From Armillaria gallica (taxonomy: Eukaryota; Basidiomycota; Agaricomycetes; Agaricales; Physalacriaceae): a stretch of 64,000 nt of DNA. Of this stretch, positions 36,120 to 48,739 are shown piece by piece; position 1 is the stretch's first letter; each line of letters begins with the position of its first letter. The notes under the pieces were generated by a model. That model saw only the letters and a program-made list of their open reading frames with translations. It did no database searches and was not told the DNA's origin. The stretch spans positions 875,501 to 939,500 of the forward strand of contig JBANDB010000019.1 of NCBI GenBank assembly GCA_037576215.1, read 5' to 3'. The position numbers were made by a program, and so were the translations under genes.

Positions 36120-37490
36120 CATATTTGAGGCAAGACATGGTTTATGGGACTATGCACCATAGAAGGCGACAGCTGGGAATTACTCATTGCGTAGGATGCG
36201 TGGGTCGTCCTATGTGACTGTCGGGACATTTATTCAATGTAGCTGTGGACTAGAACATATGCACTGCAACCATGTATCAGCTACAATCAACAGACAACAG
36301 CAAAGGACTACCTCTGGAATAGCCAACATTGATGTGGTGTTGTGTATGAGTGGAAGCACATGAAAGAGCAATGGGGAGCGACAGCTACTACCCTAGGAAA
36401 GATAGGGTTAGGGTTACAATTCCAACCGTGCACGGTCGACCAGCCCAGACACTCCTGGGATGCATGCTCCAGTCGCTGAAGGCGCTCCATGAATCGTCCT
36501 GAAAATACACATCACTGCTATCCTGGCGAGGGACCATGAAGACCGTAATACATGGTTCTTGGGAGTCGACAACTCGGAATATCAGTCACAACATCGTCTG
36601 AGTCATGAATGGAGTTAAACCAAGCTTGATGGAATACTAGGCTCAATCGAAATACTGTGCTGAAGATGTTTCCTCAGCTGTGGAAAGTTGTCAGCTTGTT
36701 AAGAATGAAAGACGGCAATTTACTTACACAGAATATGATACGAGAGCTCTACCTGCTGTTGTAAACAGCGTATGTCACAGAGAGAGCTGATTTCCCAAGT
36801 CGACAACACTCAAGGCTTGGCTTTGCATAGTGCAACACGAACATACACAAAGGTTTTGCCATAGCTCTCTTCTTGAGCCACAAGAAATTGGAGTAGCGGC
36901 TACAAGCTAGAATTCTCGAATTGAAGATCAGAACAAAGCTCGAGGAGGAATGAACAAAAATGATGGGATGCTGATGAAGCGGTTGGAGAAAGGCAGTGAC
37001 GGGCTTGAGAGAGGGAGCACAGAAAGTTGATCTGCTGCTCGATGTTGAAGAGACATGGTCAAGGTGTTGAAAGGACCTGACACTTTAGACGTGCATCACA
37101 AGCAGTATGTATTTGACGACGTTTTGAGGGGGGCAGGGTTACAAGGTTGAGAGCAGGAGAGAATGAGAGTAAGGCTTTATTCGATGCCAATGAGACTAAC
37201 TCTGCTCATTCAAGTCGATGCAGAAAAGACCTGATCTGCTAAGTTGTAGAATTGAGTGGGACTGGTGCCAGGACAAAAAGGCGACATGGAGGATTCGGGT
37301 TGAATACCCCGACAACAAAGGACTCAATTGTGTCAACACTGGTTCCACGTAACGCTTGCTCACCTAGAAAGCACCATCAGATACCCTGCACAAATGGACA
37401 TCTCAAAGTGCTGGATTGAGCAGACTACAAAACAGCCACCATGAGCACTTGAGTTTTCATAATGGTACACAACACTCACTCTATGCTGAA
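36120..37490. other. No recognisable gene
   Basis: Short frames only, on both strands, without a known motif or a consistent splice pattern. Confidence 0.35.
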
Positions 37491-37614
37491 ACATGAGTAC
37501 AGCATCTCCTCGTAGCATTTCCTCTGTCGCTGCAGTTGCTATGGCTGTCACGACCACTTTTGTCGCTGACAGGAGAAGCGGCCCTCGTCTACCAACAGCA
37601 CTGAGTCGTCCCGA

Positions 37615-37977
37615 ATGTGGACTTGCTACGATGGCAGCATGTTTGGCTGTTTGGCTATTGCCATGCTTGTCGTCATCACATTTTTGGTGCTGAAGGTTCC
37701 ACAACTGAGGGCTAGGGCACTGCGCTGGGAATCAGTGGGGGATGACTGTGATGTGTCGCTTGGAACACCAAGTGACGGGACCAATTATGAAGCCAAAAAG
37801 AAGGAACTCTTGAGTGATGTGGCAGGGACAGCGCTTGCTAGGGAGACACAGGCATGGAACGTCGTTCCGGTGGATGATACCGTGTTGGTGGAAGAAGGGT
37901 TCAGTCGAAGAAAGAAACTCGTTGTCAGGGAAAGTGTACAACAGGCTACACTACCGTTATGCCAGACAGGTATATGA
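37615..37977 (+). CDS. Hypothetical single-pass membrane-like ORF
   Basis: The 120-codon frame has a hydrophobic segment near its N-terminus (GCLAIAMLVVITFLVLKV) followed by a hydrophilic, acidic tail of about 85 residues. This would suit a small type II or tail-oriented membrane protein. An upstream frame at 37493-37693 overlaps it in a different phase. No family is recognised and no splice evidence extends it. Confidence 0.25.
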   Translation: MWTCYDGSMFGCLAIAMLVVITFLVLKVPQLRARALRWESVGDDCDVSLGTPSDGTNYEAKKKELLSDVAGTALARETQAWNVVPVDDTVLVEEGFSRRKKLVVRESVQQATLPLCQTGI

Positions 37978-38334
37978 GTGCTGACTCCGTTGTATAGCCA
38001 GTAAATTTCTGTACCTGCTAATGCTTTCCATCAACATCTCCCTTTCATCACATGTTCTTCTGGGTCTTACTTCTTCACCATCGATGTTGTATGTCAAAGA
38101 TCACCATTGGAAGCTTTGTCTCTCACTAGAATATCTGTCAGATATATATATAAGTTCAAGCAAACTGTACTGACCTTGATTCTCATGTTGACTACTTGAC
38201 TTGATCGTGTCTTATCGATTATCCCAGACCTTGGTCTTGGTTGGTGAAGAATATAGTTACGCTGACATCGAGTCACATAGGATGAATATTCTGACGGCAC
38301 TGGGCGCCGTTTCCAATAAGGTCAGGCATCGTCG

Positions 38335-39215
38335 TATGAGAAAGTCAGACTACTAACATTCATGACCTCCGTGAGTGCTTGAAGTGCATTGCCAGAACTC
38401 TCTCCAGGCCATCAAAGAGCTTACAAAAGTGTATGAATAGTTTCATCAATAGTCTTGGATCCCATATGCTCTTGAAACATATCGAACACTTTGGCTGCCG
38501 CAGAGTGAAGATTGGCCTCATCATCGACCAAAGAGACGCGAACCATGGATATGATGTTATCTTCATAATCTTCTCCTTGAGTGTCTGTAGAATTCTCCCT
38601 ACACGACAAAGAAAATCAATTTCTAGCAAGGTTCACATCGAGATGGCTTACATAATATTTCCACTCAGGATGAAGCAAACACCTTCTCTGGTTCGTGAGT
38701 CGGTTGAGGTTGCCTTGCCTTTGAGAATTGTCATGATTTCGCCTGCGATATTTTTACCGAACTTGTGACAAATCTCTGCTATTGTACGGCCAGAAGTCTG
38801 TAACGTTGTAAGTAAATGCTGTGAACAGCAAGGATATAAGGAGTCAGGACAATGATTTGGCTGATCAGGTCAACAAGAATCTCCAGGACTACGAGCAGCT
38901 ATAAGTAAAACATCTAAATAACCTAAAATATTCGTTGTACCTGTTCAGGGAGTGTTGTTCACCAATGCCTTGCAGGTTGAATTGATGATTGACGAATGAC
39001 AGAGACACCATCTTGACGAACAAGATAAAGTTCAGCCAGAAGCCTATCATGTCTTTCGACACCAAGGAATCCAACCAAAGCACAGCGTGAGCTCTCTGCA
39101 GTGCCAGCATCGGGGATGTCTTCCTCATCAAGATCAGAAGTCTTTCCTGAGATACACGGCAGGCAATAAGAAGGAAGGAGATGATTTTTAGGTTATTGTA
39201 TGTCCTCAAGCTTTG
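38335..39215 (-). pseudogene. Fragment B of translation regulator GCN1 (later HEAT repeats)
   Basis: Read on the minus strand in order: EEDIPDAGTAES, GVERHDRLLAELYLVRQDGV, SGRTIAEICHKFGKNIAGEI, TDSRTREGVCFILS, an intron at about 38600-38650, then NSTDTQGEDYEDNIISMVRV and AAAKVFDMFQEHMGSK, and finally GESSGNALQALTEVM. This order and spacing match the part of GCN1 around the eEF3-like region. Frame changes occur near 38950 (ARHW then stop) and a TAA follows IHTLL at about 38421. The rest of GCN1 is absent. It covers a different part of the protein from fragment A, 9 kb away. Confidence 0.75.
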
Positions 39216-39219
39216 GGCT

Positions 39220-41800
39220 GGAACTGGCTACGGAAAGACAAACAGAACAGATTCGAGAAGCTGCCACTGTGCAATCTTGTCGACATGACAAGAGTATCGG
39301 TCAATACAGCATTGCTGTTTCGCTTGTATCAACAGTCGCCCTCGAGCTATTGATTCTATCAGCTCTCTGCTCAAAAGACCTGACTATAATGCACCAGGAC
39401 TCCCATCAGAGTAGGAGCAAGTCATTGCAAAAGGTCTTCCATCGTGTTCTAAGTCTGTGTGGAGATGCGAGCCCAGCAATGGGTTTAATCGCACAGCAGC
39501 TGAAGATATGCTGGAGATAAAGCTAATCAGTGCAGGGCAAGGGAGGATGACGCTCAAACTCACCATTTTGCTCTAATATCACTGCACCGCTACCAGACAG
39601 TGCCACGCCCATAGTACTTCAGGATGAGTAGTCATTGCATGCAGGTGATGATAATAGAGGTAAAAGATGGAAGCTGGGGAAATGCACAAACAGCTGACAA
39701 CATCAACACAGCATAGCACCTACTTCTTTGCTGCCATCATGTGGTAGCCATTATTTTTTTTGTTTTTTTATTTCGTATTCAGTGCTGAAGATCAGTTTCT
39801 CTAGGTGCACTCCATGGTTCTTGCCTCTGCTACTGCTGCCACTGCCGATGGCTCCCCCATACTCTCTCCTTCTCTTCCTGTTTTCACTGATGATGCACGC
39901 AAAACCATGGTCAGGTGTTCCCCATGCTGTTGAATAGCTGCTGACTCTTATCTAGTTTTTACTGTATTGTTCTCATCACGAGCATATTCATTTCCTTGTG
40001 CTACTGGCAGCCCTTCTCGCTTGACACACCTCTGACAAACCCGTGGGCGGAAAATATCACTACTTACAGCCACGTGCTTACTGCCTCGCTCTCATCTCTA
40101 CTGCATCGTGCCCAAATACCCACCACAATACATGCAGTGGATCGCTGCTGGTGTGATCTATCCTCTGGTGCCTTTTTTGAGCCATTTAATATGTCCTGAT
40201 GGGAGCACAATACCGTTAATTGACTCAAGGATGACCTGGAGTGTCAATGGAAGGCAGAATCTGCTAATGCGACCATCATTGCTCAAATGAATCAAGACTT
40301 TTCGCCATCAGATACATCACGCAGCATCATGGAATCGATATGGTCCATGGTTACCTGCAGCTCCTTGGTGTCAAGTGATCCTCCCCCAGCGGTAGCGGAC
40401 ACAATTACAAATGATTATGCAATGCCTGACACAAAGGCTAAACATTCGCTATTCTGTCAACAGTATGACTTACAGGGGTACGGCGTAGACATGACGATAG
40501 ATTTCAGTTGGTCATACAAGTAATACAAAAATACTTATTCTGCTTCTCGTTGTGAATGATGGCATGTATATAATGAAGGACAATGGCACACTGTATTGTT
40601 AGTAAAATTTTGTTAGAAACAGCTTGCCTTACATTGAAGTCACTAGCGGCGACCCATCCACATTAGAACTCAGGTCCAAAGGTACTGTAGTTGAACTTAA
40701 CTGAATATTGCAGCTGCATGACAGTCAGCATCTGTCACACACTTGTCACACATTGTCACACAACAGCTTGCTGCCTTACACCATGTACATTCAACGGTTT
40801 ATAGGGTTAGCGAGACAGAGAAGTATTTTTCAGGGACTCGTACACCCCAGGTACATGTTATCACGGTTATGCCTCCAGTATGTATTGTCTGCCTTCCCTT
40901 CGTTTTCCCATTCACTCACCCTTTCTCCAGATGCGAGCATAGGCTCACAATGTCATGCTGCTGGAGACAAGCTGGCTAGGTATGCATCATCATCTTTCCA
41001 ATTGATTCCTCATTGACTGACCCTCTTCCCAGACATGAACAATGTCAATGTTGGGTTGGCTGGGTATGTGCAGATGGAGGGAAGCTGGTTCACAAGCTGT
41101 ATATTGGCAGTGCGGAGGCTTACACACATGGCTTTAGCAGACATTGATTGATGCTGAGGGTGGATGGAAGATGGGAGAGATAGGATGTGCCCGAGGTAGG
41201 GACGTCTCTGAAGGCAGAGGTATGTCACTCTGGTGCATGGATGGCTTGTAGGCTGGTGAGACACTTCATAGGTGTAAACCAGGCATGTGGGTGTGAGGAA
41301 ATAATGATGTGCAGAACATCTTGATGTCCTGACCAATGATGTCCAATGCACCCAAGTACATTCTTCTGTAGAGTTGCGTGCTCACCTTCAATACCCAGCA
41401 TATCAGTGAATGAGGTCGAAGGTTAGGAGGTCACAGTGTGCACAGTATACTGGCACAGCATACCGTCTTGCAGCTCCGCAGTGGTGTGTTGAGTGATCGG
41501 TGGACACGTGCACATTAGGGGTGCGAACACAGATGCTGGTTGATTCTAGTCTCATTCTTGGTACATACTGTGCATTTTGTATTCACTGTGAGTACTAATC
41601 TCATCCTTCATCATTAGATGCATTTCCAGCAAAGGCCACTCCCCTTCTTCTTAGCAAGATACATGTTCATGCCTGTATCCATGGGCACGCTTTCACTGCC
41701 TGCAACACCTCAAGGCCTCATTAACATTTCTGAGTCCATGACTTTGAATTGATACAAATCTTTCTTTCATCGTGTTTCCTCTCTGAATGCCCAGAGTTTA
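39220..41800. other. No recognisable gene
   Basis: Plus-strand frames at 39728-39937, 39996-40199, 40287-40523 and 40708-41016 are short and unrelated to families I know. A plus-strand run beginning ATGGTTCTTGCCTCTGC near 39811 gives MVLASATAATADGSPILSPS, which could be an N-terminus, but no continuation is convincing. Confidence 0.35.
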
Positions 41801-41829
41801 ACAACATTGATGTATGAGCTGCAGACTTT

Positions 41830-43285
41830 GGCGCTATATAAGCTGAGATTTTTCTTTGGGCACCCTGGCGAACCTCCTCCGACTTCAGTGGAGCTTTCTC
41901 ATGGCGCTCAGCTTGAAACTGCCACCTGCTGTTCTGTTGCAGATTGTCAGAGCCATCTTGCTCGATGCGGATACACAGACCGGTCAATTGCTTGTCATAC
42001 AGCACTTGCTGAGGAGCTCTGAAAGAAGTGTGGGCTTGCCACTAGTTAGTATACTTCACCTTCTCTGGTCTCACACATGTACTCATTTATCCTCATCATC
42101 AGGCTCTCCTTATAAATGTGCTCTTACTCTGGACGAGGCTATAAACACAAACCACCTGTCAAACGTGACAGGGCTCACCTCTGACTCGGGCCCCTTCACC
42201 TCTAACTCCTTGTGTGTGCTCACTCCTGAGCTTGAGCAGGGTCCATACTATGTCCAGGGTGAATACATCTGCTCCGATATGAGTGAAGACCAGACTGGAG
42301 TGACTACATACGTGGATATTGAGCTAATTGATGTATCAACCTGCGAGCCCTTAACTGGTGTCTATCTTGATGTTTGGCATTGTAACGTGACTGGTGTCTA
42401 CACCGGAATCATCACAGATAGCAATGGTGATTCCAGCATTGAGAGAAATTGGGCAAGTCAGCAAAGATTTAAATTCTCCTCTTCTGACATTTGCTTTGTA
42501 GAATATGACCTTTCCTGTGTGGTATCTAGCAAATGAATGAAGAGGGATATGCTCAGTTCAAGACTATATTCCCAGGTATATCTGTTCCCCAACCACTGTT
42601 CTCTTTCATGGACTGATGGCCTTCAAAGGACACTACTCTGGACAGACGACCAACTTCCATATGATGGTTCATGAGGATGGAACCGTCTTCGATAATGGTA
42701 CCTTCAAGTCGGACGGTAACCAACACATTGGTAAGCCTTGCGATATATATTTCACTTCCATCCAGTCACTAAAGCTACCACAGGCCAAGCATTCTTCAAA
42801 CAAGATCTCAGCACCGCTGTCGAGGCAACCACTCCTTATTACACCAACACCATTTCCATCACACAGAACTAAGATGATCATGTATTTGTGGCGGGTGTTG
42901 TACCTGACAGTGGAACTGGTGTCGACCCAATCTTTGAGTATGTCTACCTCGGCGACGATCTATCAGGCGGTCTCCTTTTGTGAGTATTTTTCATTGTCTT
43001 CCATCCTTGCTGTTACTGATGCTTGTCACACAGCTGGGGTACAATTGGTGTAGATCTCACTGCTAGCTATGAGTCTTCTCCTGGAGGTTATCTTACCAAA
43101 GCTGGAGGTATCATCAACTCCAATACTACTGCCATTGGTGTCAATGGAAGAGCGCCTTCTGGCCGCAATGGCACTGACATTAGCTTTGATGGAGGAAATA
43201 GTGCCACCATGACTGACAGTGGGAATAGTATGAGCACTGACAGCAGCTCTACCGTCCAGTTTCTCTGCACTTGTTCCTTGATCTA
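41830..43285 (+). pseudogene. Extracellular intradiol ring-cleavage dioxygenase, decayed
   Basis: These secreted fungal enzymes open catechol-type rings next to non-heme Fe(III). The N-terminal module is present: GHPGEP, then CSVADCQSHLARCGYTDR. A TGA at 42020 (EEL*KKCGLATS) is followed by an intron (GTTAGT...CATCAG, about 42041-42100). The catalytic module follows: CVLTPELEQGPYYV with the first Tyr ligand region, VYLDVWHCN, then FKGHYSGQTTNFHMMVH. Family members have THIHVM here, so the first His ligand is Asn (TNFH) while the second His remains. Later exons read AFFKQDLSTAVEATTPYYTN, a TAA stop (about 42868), FEYVYLGDDLSGGLL, and a terminal Ser/Gly-rich tail. Loss of one iron ligand plus two stops means it is inactive. 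Confidence 0.75.
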
Positions 43286-43289
43286 ATTA

Positions 43290-45010
43290 GCCTTATTCAG
43301 TATAAGAGCAGTAAAAAATATGTATCATCAGTTAAAGATTTTAGTAGACTATTTGTTTTGATAGCCCCAATGTTACTGACAATTGTATCTGTCAGCAATA
43401 TTTGTGCCAGACACTTTGACACTTCTCCGATGATGGGGAAGATGTGGCATTTTATACAACAGATGTCTGAGAAGCTCGTGCAGAATGACAGATGAAAGAA
43501 GCAGGTATGGATCGGAGCAATGGGCTATGTTCTGAAGAATTCGGTGGCAAACGAAATGTCAGTGCTGGATTGTAGATACGTAATCTCTTGAAACGATCTC
43601 CGTGGTACACCTTTGCTATGTGGTCATCGTTATTCACTGCAGAGGCTGAAGAATTTACGTGAAAGATACCCTTAATGTGGTTGGAAGTTAAAGAAACAAG
43701 TCAACATACAGTAATGCCTGGTCCCAAACTAAAGGATTATGATGATCTGTATAACACACATGAACATACTATCTTCCTTTAGGTATAACAATTGACGTAC
43801 AATAAGTTGAGCCCTGAATGCGAAAAACTGAGCTTGTGCAAGACACAAAGCTACCGTGCAGGTGTGAACTCTTCCAGCCACTAGCTTAAGCGCATCATGA
43901 TGATGCCAGCCAACTCTGTTAAAAGACATGACTGCTATTTGTGGGTGCTGATAAATGGCAACACTTGCTCCAAGGCTGCACTTCAGAACCAAGGATTTGC
44001 TGAAGAAAGCTGAGGGAATATAAGTGCAGCATGATGGGTCACTGGCGAGAGGAGATTTGGGAGAGACATATCCTGGTCTTGGCATTTTTCAGACAATGTA
44101 CAATTGCTGAGGAACATGGGCTGCCCCATGGAAGAAGATCCCATCAATCGCACAGACACATTATGTAGACACACGAGAATGTGATGCTATGGCACCACCT
44201 GTTCCAGTCTATCAAAACAATCATCTTGACCCTGGTCCAACCTAAACAAGTGCCAGGACAGCAAATGCTCAAAGCTCTTGAACACCGGTGGCTAGGCAAA
44301 GGAAGATGGCAGAGGGGGGACACTGGGCGATGATGAGAGGATAGGACGAGGAAGATGTGTTTAGAAGAAGTGCAGTGGTACTATTGCTAGTCAACTATCA
44401 CCAGAAGTGAACGTTCCTGGAGATGTTGACCGTTCCGAGTCTGGAATGTTTTGACATTTCCTAGATGTGTGGTCTGCGGTGCTAACTTGAGGCAAAGCGG
44501 TGTAACGAGCTACCTGCTAGGGCTCCAGCTAGCAGTTCTGAGAAATAGTCCTGGTAGCATTCCTTATGAGCCGCACCACAGAATTAGAATGGAATCACTG
44601 CCATTCCAAGCATTTTGCTAATGCAGCACTCAAAAACGATGGCAGCCAATGAAGAGATTATCCTGGTCAAGAGAGTCAGATTAGGTGGTGGCGAGTATAG
44701 CATAGAATAGGTACACTACAAGAGAATCAACTAGCAGCATGTCTATAGATGTAAATGTATTGCACGAAGTTGTGATGGTAGTGGTAGGAGATCAACGAAG
44801 ATGCCGGCAGCTTTCTGAATATCCCGAGCGGAGATGGCGGTGGAATCTTGTTTCGTGACCTTGTTGACTTTCCTTCGCTCCACCAGCATTGCCAAAAGTT
44901 GTACTTCTGTGAGCTTCTGTGCAATCAACTGCTTACATCCGGTCTGACTATCCATAAAGGCCACAATCATGAATGATGCACTCAACATGGCGGCGTCCTC
45001 TTGAAAGAGA
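43290..45010. other. No recognisable gene
   Basis: Minus-strand frames at 43729-44085 and 43983-44174, and one at 44743-45084 that looks protein-like (VERRKVNKVTKQDSTAISAR), have no known domain. The last overlaps the start of the plus-strand OrsD gene. Confidence 0.35.
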
Positions 45011-45013
45011 GCT

Positions 45014-48000
45014 TTGGATGCTCCATACCAGGAGAACCATCCTTCCAAAGTCCAGAAACAGGATACAGGCAAGGAAAATTGCAATCCTCATCAGTCAAAT
45101 AGAGTTAAGGCAAGGGCAACAAATCAAGCCCTTCCTTCTCGGTGCCTTGTTTTCTCGCATGTTGAATTGCCCACTTGTCTATGCCATGCTGAGAAACCCT
45201 CCACTGTTACTCCATCGCTCCCAGAATCTTACGGCCCTCCAATTGGAACTGTGTCGGCCTTCATTTCTCGATGCAACAGACAAAGTAGGGCTACTGCCAA
45301 TGGGCAGTGCCAAGTGTTGTCCTTCTTTGGTATCTTCTGCTTTCAACAGATGGTAATCTGTATACTCCACAGATATGCCTTCCATGTCATTCCCTTGTCT
45401 CTCCTGGCACATCATCTTAACCGTGATCACAAGTTCTGTGTTCACCGGGGCCAGAAAGACAATTCGGACACCACCGTGAAGAGAACAAGGGAAGTTATAT
45501 TGCATGAGATTGTTCAGCATGTGTCAGAATGTTGCACTCTGTCACTTTTACAGTCGCCCAAGGATGTTGTTGGACATCTTGATGTAAAAGAACTATTGCT
45601 CCCACCCTCTAACCTTAACATGGCAACTCATCGACCAACGACATATTCCAAAGAGCCCAAGAAGAGACCAATCCAGGCTGAGCAGAGGTTTCTGTGCCCA
45701 TGCTCCTCCTGCAATTGACTGATTCCTCTCAACCATGGAAAAGGATCAGACCGCAGTGAACTTGTTTGTCATGTCAAGGAATTCCACCAAGCAGACACCA
45801 AGCTCTTGACTACAGCACAGGATGGGTGCGTGACTGTGAGGTGGACGCAGCACATCTATATTGCCACAGAAGGAACAGATACTTCCTTCACTTACCTGCT
45901 GCTTCCTCCTGACTGGAGGCCCAGAGATAGTGTTTCATCAGATATGTCTTCCGTTCTTTCCAGACCCAAATTCATTGATACTGCATGGACAAGACAGATC
46001 AAGTGGGACTCATACAGGACTGAGCTTGGATGCTTCAGCCCTGGTAAGCTTTCAGAGCTTATCGCAACCCCAGCATTGAAGCTTGTACCAACGGAACCTG
46101 GTGAACATCAGGCCATAGAGCTTGGCCTGTATCATCTCAAAAAAACAGCACTGGCCTACCTCTTACAATTCCATGACATGGTAACCACCATTCCAGAACT
46201 GACAGAACTTGTTGCATCCAAGTGAGTCTTCATGCTGTTCTCTTACCTATTCAATGAATCTACATTACTTTGATTCAGATTGCATGCACGTTACAAGCTT
46301 TACTCCACACTGAGCTATTATAAACCCTGCTCAGTTCTTGTGTCAACTATTGCAATGATGATGCGATATTGCCTTCACCTTTGTAGAACTCCAGGCAAAA
46401 GACTGCCTGGGATGGGTCACTTTGAGCTCCAGTGTACTCCAGATCAAGATGCTGCTGCGAAGAACCTGTATGATCTCTTTGTAAACTCCGGAGGCTTGCC
46501 TGGTGAACAGGATATCCAAAGCAGATTTCATATGCTTTGCATATCCCTCCTCAGCTCATGCACTGCTACTGATTCAGTCATTGCCTGCCCCACTGATCAG
46601 TTGCTATTTCTGTATGGGGTTCAGTCAGGACAGATGTGGTGCAACCCTGCTGAACTATCACCGTTGTGGCTCCCTGCAAGTTGCCCTCCAGGCCATCTTC
46701 ATCCACATGGCCCAAATGTCAGCCAGTTGTACTACAGCTTATACCTCTTGGCCTACTATCATAGGACAGTCTGGAGATGTAGATCTTGACATCATCTTTC
46801 CTGATGAAATCTCTGATGGTCTATCTTTAGAGGATCAATCTGAAGGTCTGTCCAATGAAATCTTGGAAAGGAAGTATATTGACATATGTAGACCACCCAT
46901 ATCATCATTGGGAGACCCTACAGCCACCTCAAGCTTTCAAGGTGTTGAAGACAATCACCAGGTAATCATTTATTTATCTTATGTGAAACAAATCTTCTTA
47001 CCATCACTTGCAGTTTTGCAACTAAGCACATATCCCTTATCAAACCACAGACATCAGAAGGCATGATGAATCCATTCAGCCGCTTGAAAACTCTGAGTTC
47101 TATTCTTTACAAATCTGTGGAGAGTGCAAAGTGTGCAACGGTCACTAATGTTGGATGTCAAATCAAAGTGACCTACCTGGATGGGAGCTTGACTGGGGTC
47201 AATCTAGACAAATGGGTGCAGGGTGCCATCATGGGTCTTTGTGAACTAAAAAACTCTATTTCAGACCTTTGCCCACCTGGTTTTTCATACAAATTGTTTC
47301 CCTTTCACAGGCTACGAGATGACTTTGGATGTGGTGGTCTCTTCAAGCAAAAGCACAATGTGGAGTGGTTGGATCCTCTTCGTCAGTCAATCTGGACCAA
47401 CTTGATCCAACAACTGGGACTATACAATAAAGGAAAGGTGCAGGTGGATTTATGTCAGCAATGGTTGGAGAAGGAGCAGACTGTTTTAAAAGCACTTGCT
47501 GTTGTGTTTTGCCTAACTTGTGGCATTAGCCCTGGTCAACATCAGTTCCGAGTATGCTTTGACAGTACATTGACGGAACTATGTGACATTTGGTTGCTCC
47601 ATACTGGTCAGATCATTTGGGTTAATCATTTTGCCAGACCCAAAGGTGATGATATCACACCTGCAGTGTTTTCTCTTCCAACTGTGGTCACACCTATTAT
47701 TATGTTCTACTTGACCATACTCAGACCTATTTCCTGCAGAATTTTCTCTCTACTTGCTCGAGATGATGTCATTCATTCCAAGGAAATTTGGTCTCATTAT
47801 CGTCATCATACAGATGGCTCCTACTATTGGAAGGGGCCAGAGATCTTGAACCCCATTGTCAAGCATACCAAGGAATACCTGGATGAACCATTGACTCCAG
47901 CTGAGATTCGCCACATCATGCTACCAATTGTCAGGCATTATTGTTCCAGTCTCATCATGCAGACAATGAATTCCATTGTTGACAAAGCTGCACAGCACAC

Positions 48001-48728
48001 CAGCTTTACATCTCTCAATAATTATGGCCATATTGGAATGCTTCCACCTCTCCCACACCAACCATTTTATCATGCAAAACAATCAGTGACCTTAAGTAAT
48101 ATTTGGCACAGCCTTTTAGGTCTTGGGCCAGTGGAGGAGAGCTGGGGCACTTGTATGAATGTTTTTGGACTCCATTCTTCACATGCTCTTCTCAGGCATA
48201 ATGGCCTGCATTATGCTAGAGATGCAATCAAGGCTTATGGACCATTGTCAGATCCAGAGCTGATGAAGAAGATTATCACCACCCAACCTTTCATTCATGA
48301 GAGGACAGGTGAGTCAAACTTGTAAGTCTTCCAGTTTAGGCTAACCCCATACAAGGAGATAGCAAAAATATTTTTGGTGATGCCATTCTCATCCAAGTCA
48401 CCCAGTTGATACTGCACAACATGCAACTTCAAGTTCTGAATAGAACTCAGTGTACTACTGAAGATGTGGTGACTGCAATTTCCTTGGTCAGGTTTCACTT
48501 TTCAATGAAGCAGACTGTTACTTATTGTCTCATGCAAAGCAGATCGTGCGAAGTCTGAATGAAAGGATTACTGGTTCATTTGTGGATCTAACAGTATTGG
48601 ATATTGACAGCCTGTCACATTACTTCAGTATTCAATCTCACTTCACTGCTGTTGTGGAGACCTTCAAAGGGGAGCATCCGGATGGGTGGGAGATGTTTGT
48701 GAAAGAAGTTCTTTGTACTGTCTCATAG
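45014..48728 (+). pseudogene. OrsD-domain zinc-finger protein with a recombinase-like C-terminus, copy 2
   Basis: A diverged homologue of the minus-strand gene at 24954-29423. The zinc-finger region contains FLCPCSSCN followed by HVKEFH, split by a TGA at 45716-45718; the same frame then continues to 46221. An intron (about 46221-46279) joins to YKLYSTLSYY and ACPTDQLLFLYG. A frameshift near 46625 moves coding to the frame with LQVALQAIFIHMAQ. A further intron ends near 47050. The long exon (47063-48310) holds ILRPISCRIF, YYWKGPEI, LTPAEIRHIMLPIVRHY and LHSSHALLRHNGLHYARD. A final exon follows (about 48497-48728). The arrangement of Arg, an Arg/His box and a terminal H...Y resembles tyrosine recombinases, but this is inference. 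The start is uncertain. Confidence 0.65.
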
Positions 48729-48739
48729 ATTAGATGGTT

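Noticed and set aside
44743..45084. Minus-strand ORF with charged helical stretch as a separate gene
   Set aside because: It overlaps the 5' part of the plus-strand OrsD gene and matches no known domain. Support is too weak for a gene call.
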